Assembly: GCF_013912065.1 (NCBI RefSeq)
Contig: NZ_JACESA010000010.1
Span: forward strand, 88,163-152,162
From: Brevundimonas sp.
GTDB lineage: Bacteria; Pseudomonadota; Alphaproteobacteria; Caulobacterales; Caulobacteraceae
Length of the DNA stretch: 64,000 bases
Direction: 5' to 3'
Below, piece by piece: positions 7,725-15,605 of the stretch; within the stretch, counting starts at the first letter, position 1; every line of letters starts with the position of its first letter. Under the pieces are notes generated by a model. It was given only the letters and a program-made list of their open reading frames with translations. It ran no database searches and was not told where the DNA came from. The translations under genes were made by a program, and so were the position numbers.

Positions 7725-8354
7725 TCAGTCCGTCAACAGACCCTGCTCCCGCAGGGCCTCCGCGAGATCGCCGGGCGAGGTCCAAAGACGGGTGTAGCCC
7801 GCCTCTCCGAGCCGCTTCAGTTCGGTCACCAGGTCGGCCTTGGGCGAGGCGGCGAACCGGCCGTCGAAACCGGCGCCGTCCTTGCTGATCCGCACCATAG
7901 GCCGCCCAGTCTCGAGCCGGTGCAGGAAGCCTTCGCACAGAGCCGAGCCCTCGTCGCACATCAGGCCTGTCTCGACCACAAGTCCCTTGCCGCGCAGGCG
8001 TTCGGTGCCGCGGCCGGCGGCGAAGGGCGAGGGGTCGAGGCAGGCGATGACGACCCGGGCCACCTGGGCCTCGGTCAGGAAATGGGCGCAGGACTGCCGA
8101 CCCGACGACCGGGCGCCGCAGGGTTCCAGCGTGACATAGACGGTCGCGCCCTCGATCTGGTCGCCGGCGGCGGGCACGGCCTGTTCCTCGGCGTGGGGAC
8201 GTCCGCCGGGCGCCGTGGCGGCCTGGGCGATGATCCGACCGTCCTTGACGATGACGCAGCCCACCGCCGGATTGGGCCAGGTCTCGCCCATGCGGCCGGT
8301 CGCCAGTTCGATGGCCTGGGCCATGAAGGCGCGATCGGCGTCGGTCCAGCTCAT
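7725..8354 (-). CDS. ribD: RibD-like pyrimidine deaminase with vestigial reductase domain
   Basis: RibD normally deaminates and then reduces the pyrimidine intermediate of riboflavin synthesis. Here residues 1-150 are a full deaminase: WPNPAVGCVIVKDGRIIAQA, the zinc histidine and proton donor in GGRPHAEEQA, and the cysteines of LEPCGARSSGRQSC (nine residues between the Cys, one more than usual). The reductase half is only about 60 residues instead of about 210: it starts normally (GRPMVRISKDGAGFDGRFAA) and then jumps to a piece resembling the domain's end (RLWTSPGDLAEALREQGLLT). Total length is 209 residues against about 360. The start overlaps the gpmA stop (ATGA). It may be a deaminase-only enzyme relying on a separate reductase. 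Confidence 0.88.
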   Translation of the reverse strand: MSWTDADRAFMAQAIELATGRMGETWPNPAVGCVIVKDGRIIAQAATAPGGRPHAEEQAVPAAGDQIEGATVYVTLEPCGARSSGRQSCAHFLTEAQVARVVIACLDPSPFAAGRGTERLRGKGLVVETGLMCDEGSALCEGFLHRLETGRPMVRISKDGAGFDGRFAASPKADLVTELKRLGEAGYTRLWTSPGDLAEALREQGLLTD

Positions 8355-9064
8355 GCGATCGTCGGCAGCTCTTCGGCGCGGCTGGCGTCGAGATAGCGGG
8401 CGGCGGTCGGCTTCAGCGCCTCGTCCAGGTCGATTTCCAGCGGATTGCCGGTGGGAATCTCCACGCCCACGATCTTGTCGTCGGGCACGGCGAACAGCAG
8501 TTTGACGATGGCCCGCAGCGAATTGCCATGGGCGGCGATCAGCACGTCCTCGCCGGCCTTCAGCCGCGGCGCGATCTCGGCGTCCCAATAAGGTTTGACG
8601 CGGTCCAGGGTGGTCTTCAGGCTTTCGGTGTCCGGGATGGACTGCCCCGCATAGCGGGGGTCGGCGTTGAAATCGAACTCGCCGCCCGGAGCCAGCGGCG
8701 GAGGCGGCACGTCATAGCTGCGACGCCAGATCTTGACCTGATCCTCGCCGTGCTTCTCGGCCGTCTCGGCCTTGTTGAGCCCCGTCAGGCCGCCGTAGTG
8801 GCGCTCGTTCAGACGCCAGTCCTCGATCACCGGCACATCGGTCAGTCCGGCCGCCTGCAGGGCCAGGGCGCCGGTGCGTTTGGCGCGCGTCAGGACCGAG
8901 GTGAACATGACCGCGGGCTTGAACCCCGCCTCGGCGATCAGCGCGCCGCCGTGGCGCGCCTGGGCCTCGCCCTCCGCCGTCAGATCGACGTCGACCCAGC
9001 CGGTGAAGCGGTTCTCGAGGTTCCATTGGCTCTGGCCATGGCGGAGCAGGATCAGGCGCGGCAT
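8351..9064 (-). CDS. gpmA: 2,3-bisphosphoglycerate-dependent phosphoglycerate mutase
   Basis: Interconverts 3- and 2-phosphoglycerate in glycolysis and gluconeogenesis. The 237-residue protein starts MPRLILLRHGQSQWNLENRF, giving the phosphohistidine in RHGQSQWN. It also has FTGWVDVDLTAEGEAQA, the proton-donor region WRLNERHYGGLTGLNK, and the second catalytic histidine in LIAAHGNSLRAIVK. The ATG at 9064 is preferred over a TTG at 9082 because GAGGA lies just upstream and the family begins at this Met. The stop overlaps the RibD-like start, and the pentapeptide gene follows, so a three-gene leftward transcript is possible. Confidence 0.96.
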   Translation of the reverse strand: MPRLILLRHGQSQWNLENRFTGWVDVDLTAEGEAQARHGGALIAEAGFKPAVMFTSVLTRAKRTGALALQAAGLTDVPVIEDWRLNERHYGGLTGLNKAETAEKHGEDQVKIWRRSYDVPPPPLAPGGEFDFNADPRYAGQSIPDTESLKTTLDRVKPYWDAEIAPRLKAGEDVLIAAHGNSLRAIVKLLFAVPDDKIVGVEIPTGNPLEIDLDEALKPTAARYLDASRAEELPTIA

Positions 9065-9207
9065 TCGGTCGGTCCTCTTCAAGGTGCTCAGTCCGGGTAG
9101 GCCGCCGTCATGAAGGGGTCAAGGTTTGGGCCGCAACGCAATATTGCGCCGCACCCCCTCCGACCGACCGGCTTGTCGTGGTCCGGACGGCCGGTTAGGC
9201 TTTCGCC

Positions 9208-9285
9208 ATGTCCGACCGTCTCTTCTATCCCCTGGCCCTGGCCGCCATCGCCGCCCTGATCGCCCTGGCCGTCGTCTGGCCCTGA
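9208..9285 (+). CDS. Possible 25-residue single-helix membrane peptide
   Basis: A very short open frame encoding MSDRLFYPLALAAIAALIAL and ending AVVWP. After a basic N-terminus the rest is a single membrane-spanning stretch, the pattern of small inner-membrane proteins. It lies alone between gpmA and the TonB receptor gene. The upstream sequence has only a weak AGG ribosome site. It is a candidate because the composition is strongly non-random for a membrane peptide; the aligned conservation needed to prove it is not available. Confidence 0.4.
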   Translation: MSDRLFYPLALAAIAALIALAVVWP

Positions 9286-9298
9286 GCGGGATTGGGCG

Positions 9299-11812
9299 TC
9301 AGTATAGGATCTTGCGCAGATTGATCCGGAACACCCGGCCCTGGGGATCCAGATAGTCTCGCTGGTAGTTGACCGGGGTCGCGCCGTCGCTGCTGGTCAC
9401 TGAAATCCGGTCGTCGAAGATGTTCTGCACCCCGATGCCGACGCGCGCGCCCTTCAGGAAGGGCATGCGTTCGACCAGGGACGTGCGTTGGGTCAGGTCG
9501 GCGAAGGCGAACAGGTTCACCGTCATCCGATCCGAGAAATCAAGATCGGCCGAACCCGCGCCATTGCCTTCGACGGTCGTGCCCGACTTCCAGTTGGCGT
9601 TGACGAAGGTCCCGAAGCCGTTCTTGAACACCCCGGTCTGCACCTGGACCTCGTGGCGGGACTGGCCGCCCGAACCGGAGATCGAATCTCCGTCCAGCAG
9701 GTCCAAGGGCGCCAGACCGTCGCGGATCACCACCTCGTCCTGAACACGCCATGTGTGGGTCAGGGAGAAGTTGAACATCCCCTGTCCCGGCTGCATGCCG
9801 GGTCCGCTGGCCCCGCGCATGCGCCCGCCGCCGCCGCCCGGACCGCCAGGCCCGCCGCCGGAACGACCGCCGCCGGGCGGCGGACCGCCCATCATCATGC
9901 CGCCGCCGGGTCGCTGTCCCATCAGGGCCGGGTTCGGCTTGCCGAACGGTTTGGAGAAGTTGAAGCCCCACTGCACGTCCTGCTGTTCCCGGCTGGCGAA
10001 ATTCAGCGGGCGCGCGTCGATCGACAGCAGGTTTCCGTCGGCGTCGCGGACGAACCGCTCCGGCAGGGCGGCCTCGAGGTCCGGAGTGATGGCGGGGAAG
10101 CTGGAGAGCTCGTTCTCGGCCTCGGTGCGGGTATAGGCCAGGTTCAGGCGCAGATCGGTTGCAGAAAGGGGCTGCCAGTTGACGCCCAGCTTCAGGATCC
10201 GACGGTTCTCGGCCTTCAGATTGGGATCGCCGCCGGTGATCCGGGTGATCTCGACCGTCTGGTTGGTGTTGAAATCGAAGACGGCGGTGTTCGGGGTCGC
10301 CACGGTCGGATCATTCAGTTGCTGGATCGTGGGGGCCTTGTCCTCGTCGGAATAGTTGGCGGTCAGGGACAGGCGTTCAACCGGCGACCAGTTCAGCCCG
10401 GCGCCCAGGCTCGCCACGCCGCCGAAGTCGGACAGTTCCTGATAGGCCAGGTTCATATTGGCCGACAGATCGCCGATCTTTGGCAGGACGCCACGATCCA
10501 CGTTGGAGATCGGCAGGTCGAAGTTGGCCTGCAGGCTACCCAGGTCCCGCGATTGCGACCGGTCGGTCGCCACGCCCGAACGCACGCTCTCGGAATCCAG
10601 GGACTGGTGTTCGCCCCCGACCTTGAAGGTCGTGGTGACGCCGCCGGCGGGCAGTTCCCAGGCCGTGCCGTTCAATACGAACTCGGCCTCGGCGGTCTGG
10701 GAGACCGAATTGGCGGTGTCGCGGGCGACCACGGTGACCGCGCCGCTGATGTCGCCGTACGGGTCCACGGTCGTATCCCCGGCGTCGATCGCCGCCTGCA
10801 GGGCGCCGGCGTCGACGCCGCGCCCGGTAGTGGTGTCCGTCTCGGTACGGCTGTATTCGCCCGTGGCCGTCCAGCGCCAGTCGCCCAGATAGCCGTCCAG
10901 GACCGAGCCCAGTTCGGCGGCGCGGGTGTTGGTCTGGCGCGTCAGGGTGCCGGGCAGATCGACATAGCGGTACAGATCCGCCGCGTCGCCGCCTGGCGAC
11001 CAGGGATTGTTCTCCGGCAAGTTCAGGGTCACCCCGGGCAGGCCCAGATAGCTGCGGCTGCTGCTGTCCTCCAGGCTGCCGCTCAGGGTCATGCCGACCT
11101 TGTCGTTCAGGTCGTGCTTGTAAGTTCCCGCAACCGACGCCTCGGCCGCACGCGGCTGAAGGGTGCGATAGGCGTTCAGGTCCGTGTCGCCGGTCGAATC
11201 GAGCGGGACGCCCGTATCGCTGCGGTCGATACTCCGCTCGGACTCGTACAAGGCGTTGCTGCTATTGCCGTTGACGTCCAGCGACCAGCGGTCGGCGCCG
11301 GCGATCTTCAGAAGATTGTTTTCGCTCTGGGTCGTCGTGCGGCCGCCCTGGTCCGAGCGGCTGACGTTGACCGAGGAGGTCAGGGAGCGGAAGTCGGCCT
11401 TAAGCACGATGTTCACGACGCGCTGGTTGGCGCTGTAGCCGTAGGACAGGGCGGTTTCTTCCGGCAGAACGTCGAAACGCTCGATCGCCTCGGGGGGAAT
11501 GCCCCGGATCTCGCGGAAGCCGGAGATACGGCGCCCGTTCACCAGGAAGATCGGCGATCCTCCGCGCGCGCTTCGGGTCTGGGCCTCAAGAAGGGTGACG
11601 AGTTCGCCGATATTGGTCGCGCCGAACGCCTGGATCTGGGCCGAGTCGTACGAGACGATCGGCTCCTGCCCGCCCAGGGCGACCCCTCGCTTGACGCCGG
11701 TCACATTGACGTCCGGCAGGACCACGGACGGTTCCGCCTCTTGCGATTGTTGGACAGCGGCGGGCTCGGCGGTCGAGGCCAGCGCAATCAGCATGAGCGC
11801 GGTCGGGGTCAT
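9299..11812 (-). CDS. TonB-dependent outer-membrane receptor with Gly/Met-rich insertion
   Basis: An 837-residue outer-membrane receptor. A short export signal (MTPTALMLIALASTAEPA) is followed by a plug domain at about 45-160 (GATNIGELVTLLEAQTRSA, PIFLVNGRRISGF, IPPEAIERFDVLPEETAL, YSANQRVVNIVLK) and a beta-barrel ending in FRINLRKILY. The variant FLVNGRRISG plug is typical of the large receptor sets of Caulobacterales and sphingomonads. Residues about 630-680 form a run of Gly, Pro and Met (PGGGMMMGGPPPGGGRSGGG), probably an exposed loop. Substrate unknown. The ATG at 11812 gives the signal peptide; a TTG at 11860 is the alternative. The gene stands alone between the small peptide and the chemoreceptor. 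Confidence 0.9.
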   Translation of the reverse strand: MTPTALMLIALASTAEPAAVQQSQEAEPSVVLPDVNVTGVKRGVALGGQEPIVSYDSAQIQAFGATNIGELVTLLEAQTRSARGGSPIFLVNGRRISGFREIRGIPPEAIERFDVLPEETALSYGYSANQRVVNIVLKADFRSLTSSVNVSRSDQGGRTTTQSENNLLKIAGADRWSLDVNGNSSNALYESERSIDRSDTGVPLDSTGDTDLNAYRTLQPRAAEASVAGTYKHDLNDKVGMTLSGSLEDSSSRSYLGLPGVTLNLPENNPWSPGGDAADLYRYVDLPGTLTRQTNTRAAELGSVLDGYLGDWRWTATGEYSRTETDTTTGRGVDAGALQAAIDAGDTTVDPYGDISGAVTVVARDTANSVSQTAEAEFVLNGTAWELPAGGVTTTFKVGGEHQSLDSESVRSGVATDRSQSRDLGSLQANFDLPISNVDRGVLPKIGDLSANMNLAYQELSDFGGVASLGAGLNWSPVERLSLTANYSDEDKAPTIQQLNDPTVATPNTAVFDFNTNQTVEITRITGGDPNLKAENRRILKLGVNWQPLSATDLRLNLAYTRTEAENELSSFPAITPDLEAALPERFVRDADGNLLSIDARPLNFASREQQDVQWGFNFSKPFGKPNPALMGQRPGGGMMMGGPPPGGGRSGGGPGGPGGGGGRMRGASGPGMQPGQGMFNFSLTHTWRVQDEVVIRDGLAPLDLLDGDSISGSGGQSRHEVQVQTGVFKNGFGTFVNANWKSGTTVEGNGAGSADLDFSDRMTVNLFAFADLTQRTSLVERMPFLKGARVGIGVQNIFDDRISVTSSDGATPVNYQRDYLDPQGRVFRINLRKILY

Positions 11813-11921
11813 GAAACAGCGTTCCGGAGAGGAGAGGTCAGCCTCCTTGGGACGTGACAATCATGGCTGGAAAGCGGCTAAATCCATGACATTTCAGACA
11901 GCGTTGCGGCGATTACACAAT

Positions 11922-11956
11922 CGGCGAAAAGTTGCGACGGAAGTCAACTTTCGCCG
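11922..11956. repeat. Imperfect inverted repeat upstream of TonB receptor gene
   Basis: CGGCGAAAAGTTG (11922-11934) and CAACTTTCGCCG (11945-11956) are complementary apart from one extra A. They lie about 110 bp upstream of the receptor start. Position suits an operator or a leader hairpin of the receptor mRNA; no regulator is known. Confidence 0.5.
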
Positions 11957-11998
11957 CGTTCAACTCTGTTGGCGCGCATTCAGATGTTGGCCGAGAAG

Positions 11999-12035
11999 CG
12001 AGGTCGAGGCGGGCTTCAGCTCCAGCTCGACCTCG
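11999..12035 (-). terminator. Hairpin after chemoreceptor gene (weak terminator candidate)
   Basis: CGAGGTCGAG (11999-12008) and CTCGACCTCG (12026-12035) are perfect 10-bp arms with a 17-base loop, starting 6 bp after the chemoreceptor stop. The following bases on the minus strand are not a clear T run, so termination may be weak or the hairpin may protect the transcript end. Confidence 0.45.
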
Positions 12036-12041
12036 CCTTGA

Positions 12042-13982
12042 TCAGAACTCTTCCCAGCCGTCGGCGTCGGAGGTCAGAACGACATCGCGGCCACCGGCGA
12101 CCTTGACCACCCGCTGCGCGGCGCGCGGCGCTGGACGGGAAGCCGGGCGAGGCGTCGGGTGGGCCGAGACGCGGGCGGGCGCCGAGCGGGGCGCGCGACC
12201 GCCCGAGACCTGGAAGAAGGACACCTGGGACGACAGCTCGGCCGTCTCCTGGCGCAGGGCGTTGCTGGCTGCGGTGGCCTGCTCGACCATGGCGGCGTTC
12301 TGCTGGGTCACCTGATCCATCTGGTTCACGGCGACGTTGATCTCGTGCAGGCCCGTCGCCTGTTCCTTGGCGGAGGCGGCGATTTCGACCACCAGGGCGC
12401 TGATGTCGTTCACCTGCGAGGCGATGGCCTGCAGGGCCTGCCCGGCGTCGCTGACCAGACGAACCCCGGCCTCGACCTCGGCGCCAGAACTGTTGATCAG
12501 ACCCTTGATCTCCTTGGCGGCCTCGGCGGATCGCTGGGCCAGGGCCCGCACTTCCGAAGCGACCACCGCGAAACCACGACCGGACTCGCCGGCGCGCGCC
12601 GCTTCGACCCCGGCGTTCAGGGCCAGAAGATTGGTCTGGAAGGCGATCTCGTCGATGACGCCCACGATCTGGCTGATCTGGCGCGATCCGTCCTCGATCT
12701 TCTGCATGGCCTCGACGGCGTTCATGACGACGGCGCCCGAGGCTTCGGCGCTCTGGCGAGCGCCGCTGGTGACGGTGGCGGCCTTGGTCGCGCCTTCGGC
12801 GGTCTTGCGGACCGTGACCGTGATCTCGTCCAGGGCGGCGGCGGTTTCCTCCAGGCTAGCGGCCTGCTGTTCCGTGCGGCGGGAAAGGTCGTCGGAGGCC
12901 TGGCTGATCTCACCCGCGCCGGACTCGATGCCGTGGACCGATCCGAGCACCCCCGTCACCGCTTCTTCGAGACGAGCGATGGAACGGTTGAAATCGGCCT
13001 TCAGGACTTCGCTGCGCGCCGGGAAGGCCGCGTCGATGCGATAGACCAGATCCCCGTCGGCCAGGGCCGACAGACCCTTGCCCAGGTTTTCGATGACGAC
13101 GGCGTTCTCGGCCGCCTCCTGGGCCGTGGCCGCTTCGCGACGGCGGCGTTCGACCTCGGACTCGTCGCGCATCGTTTCCGCTTCGAGTTCCAGAGTCTTG
13201 GCGCGCAGACCGTTGTCGCGGAAGACCTGCATGGCACGCGCCATGGCGCCGACCTCGTCCTTGCGGTCCGTGTCGGGGATGGCGACGTCCAGCTTGCCCT
13301 CGGCCATGACCGACATGGCGCCGGTCATGCGGCGCACGGGCGCGACCATCATGATGGACAGTTGAACGCCCAGGAAGACGGCGGCCGCGACCAGGATCAG
13401 TCCCCCGACCGCCAGGGCGACGAAGGAGGCGGTGATCGCCGAGGCATGCTGGGCGTCGCGCAGGTTCATCCGCTCGACTTCGATGTCCCGTACTTCGGTG
13501 ATCGCTTTTGTGATGTGGGTGACGCGCACCCGATCGCCGGAATCGATCACGACGCGGCGTGCGGCGTCGATCGCGGCGGGATCCAGAGCCGCCTCGGTCA
13601 GGGGCGTCCCGAACTCGGCGCGCCATGCGGCGGCGTCCGCTTCGGCCTTCGTGACCAGCGCGCTCTCTTCCGGCGTCAGACGAGCGGCCTTCAGGGCGGC
13701 GACGGACTGTTCGAACTGTTCCCAGCCCTTTCTGTAGACGTCGAGATAATCCTCGTTTCCGGTCAGCAGCACGCCGCGCATCTGCGAGTTCAGGCGAATA
13801 AAGCCCTTCTCGGCCACATGGGTGTGCTCAACGATCGCCCTGCTTTCGGCGTTCAGATCGGCGGCGGTCTTCATCTCCGACAGTTGGGAGAAGACCGCGC
13901 CGATCATGGCGGCCGCCACGGTCAGCAGGATTGCGAAGGCGATGGCCAGCTTGCGCTGCATCGGGATGTTCTTCGGATTCAT
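12042..13982 (-). CDS. Methyl-accepting chemotaxis protein (transmembrane)
   Basis: A 646-residue inner-membrane chemoreceptor. A first membrane helix lies at about 11-30 (LAIAFAILLTVAAAMIGAVF), then a periplasmic helical sensor of about 150 residues, a second helix at about 180-205 (SFVALAVGGLILVAAAVFLG), HAMP segments to about 330, and a cytoplasmic signalling coil. The hairpin tip reads EIAFQTNLLALNAGVEAARA (about 444-463) with the CheA/CheW contact region. The tail is Pro/Arg/Ala-rich and ends DGWEEF, like the CheR/CheB docking pentapeptide of other receptors. Ligand unknown. The ATG at 13982 has GAGAG upstream; an ATG at 14000 adds six residues. No che genes are in this window. Confidence 0.95.
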   Translation of the reverse strand: MNPKNIPMQRKLAIAFAILLTVAAAMIGAVFSQLSEMKTAADLNAESRAIVEHTHVAEKGFIRLNSQMRGVLLTGNEDYLDVYRKGWEQFEQSVAALKAARLTPEESALVTKAEADAAAWRAEFGTPLTEAALDPAAIDAARRVVIDSGDRVRVTHITKAITEVRDIEVERMNLRDAQHASAITASFVALAVGGLILVAAAVFLGVQLSIMMVAPVRRMTGAMSVMAEGKLDVAIPDTDRKDEVGAMARAMQVFRDNGLRAKTLELEAETMRDESEVERRRREAATAQEAAENAVVIENLGKGLSALADGDLVYRIDAAFPARSEVLKADFNRSIARLEEAVTGVLGSVHGIESGAGEISQASDDLSRRTEQQAASLEETAAALDEITVTVRKTAEGATKAATVTSGARQSAEASGAVVMNAVEAMQKIEDGSRQISQIVGVIDEIAFQTNLLALNAGVEAARAGESGRGFAVVASEVRALAQRSAEAAKEIKGLINSSGAEVEAGVRLVSDAGQALQAIASQVNDISALVVEIAASAKEQATGLHEINVAVNQMDQVTQQNAAMVEQATAASNALRQETAELSSQVSFFQVSGGRAPRSAPARVSAHPTPRPASRPAPRAAQRVVKVAGGRDVVLTSDADGWEEF

Positions 13983-14015
13983 GCGATCATCTCTCGGCAT
14001 GCCACTGTGAAGGAA

Positions 14016-14039
14016 CCCGGAACGGCGAACCGTTCCGGG
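14016..14039 (-). terminator. Rho-independent-type terminator of the porin gene
   Basis: CCCGGAACGG (14016-14025) and CCGTTCCGGG (14030-14039) are perfect 10-bp arms. On the minus strand the loop reads TTCG, a stable tetraloop, and is followed by TTCCTT. It begins 14 bp after the porin stop and ends 33 bp before the chemoreceptor start, separating the two transcripts. Confidence 0.7.
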
Positions 14040-14053
14040 CGGAGGCTGGTCGT

Positions 14054-15451
14054 TTAGAAGGCGGTCTGCACGCGGACGGTGGCGGTGTTGCCGCTGTCGT
14101 CGCCGGCGAAGGTTCCGGTGCGATTATCCACCGACCAGGCGCTCCAGTGAGCGGAGACGCGGGTGTTGTTCGTGGGATACCAGTTGACGCCCAGGAGCCA
14201 GGTGTCGCCCTCGCCGCCGGTCGGACTGTCGCTGTAGTCGGCGGTGTCATAGCGACCGACGACCTCGACCGCGCCATAGCCGTCGGTTCCCAGGGGGTTC
14301 AGAACCTTGGGCCGCGACCAGGTGCCGGTGCGGGTCGAAAGCGGCGGCTTTTCGCCGGTGATGAAGAAGCCGGCCGAGATGCTGTAGGCGTCCTGATCGT
14401 AATCCCGCGCGGCGGTTTCGACGACACGCTTGCCGCCTTCGGCCATCAGCCAGCCCGAACGATGCACGCCGCCCAGTTCCAGGCCCAGGCCCTTGCTGCC
14501 CTTGGGATCGACATAGGCGCCGCCGGCCAGACGCAGATTGTCGTTGCCTCGCGACGAGACGACCAGGCTGCGGGAGGCGACGGAAGCGTTCGGGGTCAGG
14601 TCCTCGACGAAGCCCCAGCCGCCGATGTGCAGGAAGCCGGCGTCGGTCTTGAACGGCGACCAGTGGGTCCGGGCCATCAGAGTGACGGAGTCGTTGGTCG
14701 TGCCGCCGCTGATGGCGTCGCCGGTCAGAGACAGCGAAGCGTGCCAGACGCTGCCCGTCAGCTTGGACGACAGGCCGACGCCATAGGCGCCGCGTTCCGG
14801 TCCGACGGTCGAGACCATCAGGCTGCGCTCCAGGAACGGGACCATGTCCTCGGCCGTGCCGCCTTCGACGCCGCGGTCATTCAGGCGTTGACCGGCGGAG
14901 ACTTCCAGATCACGGCCGCCCAGCTTGCGATTATAGGACATGAAGGCGTTGGCGACGCTGACCGAGTTGTCGGCGATGTCGCCTTCGATCCAGTAGCTGA
15001 AGCCGCCGGGGGTCTTGCCCTGAGCGCCCAGGCGCAGGCCGCGCAGTTCGGTGGTGGTCAGATTGCGGCTGTCGAAGTCCGAGCCGAAGGTGTTCGACAG
15101 GTCGGCCGTGACGCGAATACGCGGCTTGAAGGTGAAGCCGTCCGGGCTGCGCAGCTCGGGCAGGCCCGTGGCCCAGTCGACCGAAGTGGTCGCGGTCGCC
15201 GCCTGGGCGACCGGACGCGGCGCGGGGGCGGCGACCGGGGCCGGGGTCCCGGCTGCGGCGGCTTGCGCCGGGGTCTGGGTCTGAGATTGGGCTTCGAGTT
15301 GTTCGAGGCGGGCGGACAGGGCTTGAACCTGAGCACGCAGAATGGCGATTTCATCGGCGCTGGGCGCGGTTTGGGCGAAGGCGGAGGTGGCGAGCGCAGC
15401 AAGGCCGACACCTGCCACGAGGGCGCGGGAAGTAATCATGGGGGTGCTCAT
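14054..15451 (-). CDS. OprP/OprO-family porin (phosphate-selective type)
   Basis: A 465-residue outer-membrane porin. Signal peptide at about 1-26 (ALVAGVGLAALATSAFAQ), then a short coiled coil (EIAILRAQVQALSARLEQLE) as in trimeric porins, a Pro/Ala linker, and a barrel beginning FTFKPRIRVTADLSNTF. Marks of the family include GFSYWIEGDIADNSVSVANA, LGVNWYPTNNTRVSAHWSAW and the C-terminal phenylalanine (VRVQTAF) needed for barrel assembly. Phosphate or polyphosphate is the family ligand, but dicarboxylate uptake is possible given that dctA lies just upstream on the same strand. An ATG at 15439 would remove four residues. Confidence 0.9.
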   Translation of the reverse strand: MSTPMITSRALVAGVGLAALATSAFAQTAPSADEIAILRAQVQALSARLEQLEAQSQTQTPAQAAAAGTPAPVAAPAPRPVAQAATATTSVDWATGLPELRSPDGFTFKPRIRVTADLSNTFGSDFDSRNLTTTELRGLRLGAQGKTPGGFSYWIEGDIADNSVSVANAFMSYNRKLGGRDLEVSAGQRLNDRGVEGGTAEDMVPFLERSLMVSTVGPERGAYGVGLSSKLTGSVWHASLSLTGDAISGGTTNDSVTLMARTHWSPFKTDAGFLHIGGWGFVEDLTPNASVASRSLVVSSRGNDNLRLAGGAYVDPKGSKGLGLELGGVHRSGWLMAEGGKRVVETAARDYDQDAYSISAGFFITGEKPPLSTRTGTWSRPKVLNPLGTDGYGAVEVVGRYDTADYSDSPTGGEGDTWLLGVNWYPTNNTRVSAHWSAWSVDNRTGTFAGDDSGNTATVRVQTAF

Positions 15452-15561
15452 CGGCAGTGGGTGGTTATGGACAACAGGCGTAAAGCCTGACCGTTAAGCG
15501 AACGCCCAAACGCGAATAAGCAGAACTGCGTACTGCGGTTGAGGCGGCCTCGAATGCAGCG

Positions 15562-15590
15562 CAGGCGCCGCGCTTTCGCGACGGCGCCTG
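15562..15590. repeat. Hairpin between dctA and porin genes
   Basis: CAGGCGCCG (15562-15570) and CGGCGCCTG (15582-15590) are perfect 9-bp arms around an 11-base loop. It follows the dctA stop by 15 bp on the minus strand. The T-rich flank is on the dctA side, so it is an imperfect terminator for dctA and may instead end rightward transcription or stabilise the dctA message. Confidence 0.5.
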
Positions 15591-15605
15591 TTTCCGGGGA
15601 GGAAG

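Noticed and set aside
9488-11857. Long rightward open frame of about 790 codons opposite the TonB receptor gene
   Set aside because: It is a shadow of the real gene in high-GC DNA; the composition is Gly/Arg/Val/Gln-rich with no domain, while the opposite strand encodes a clear receptor.
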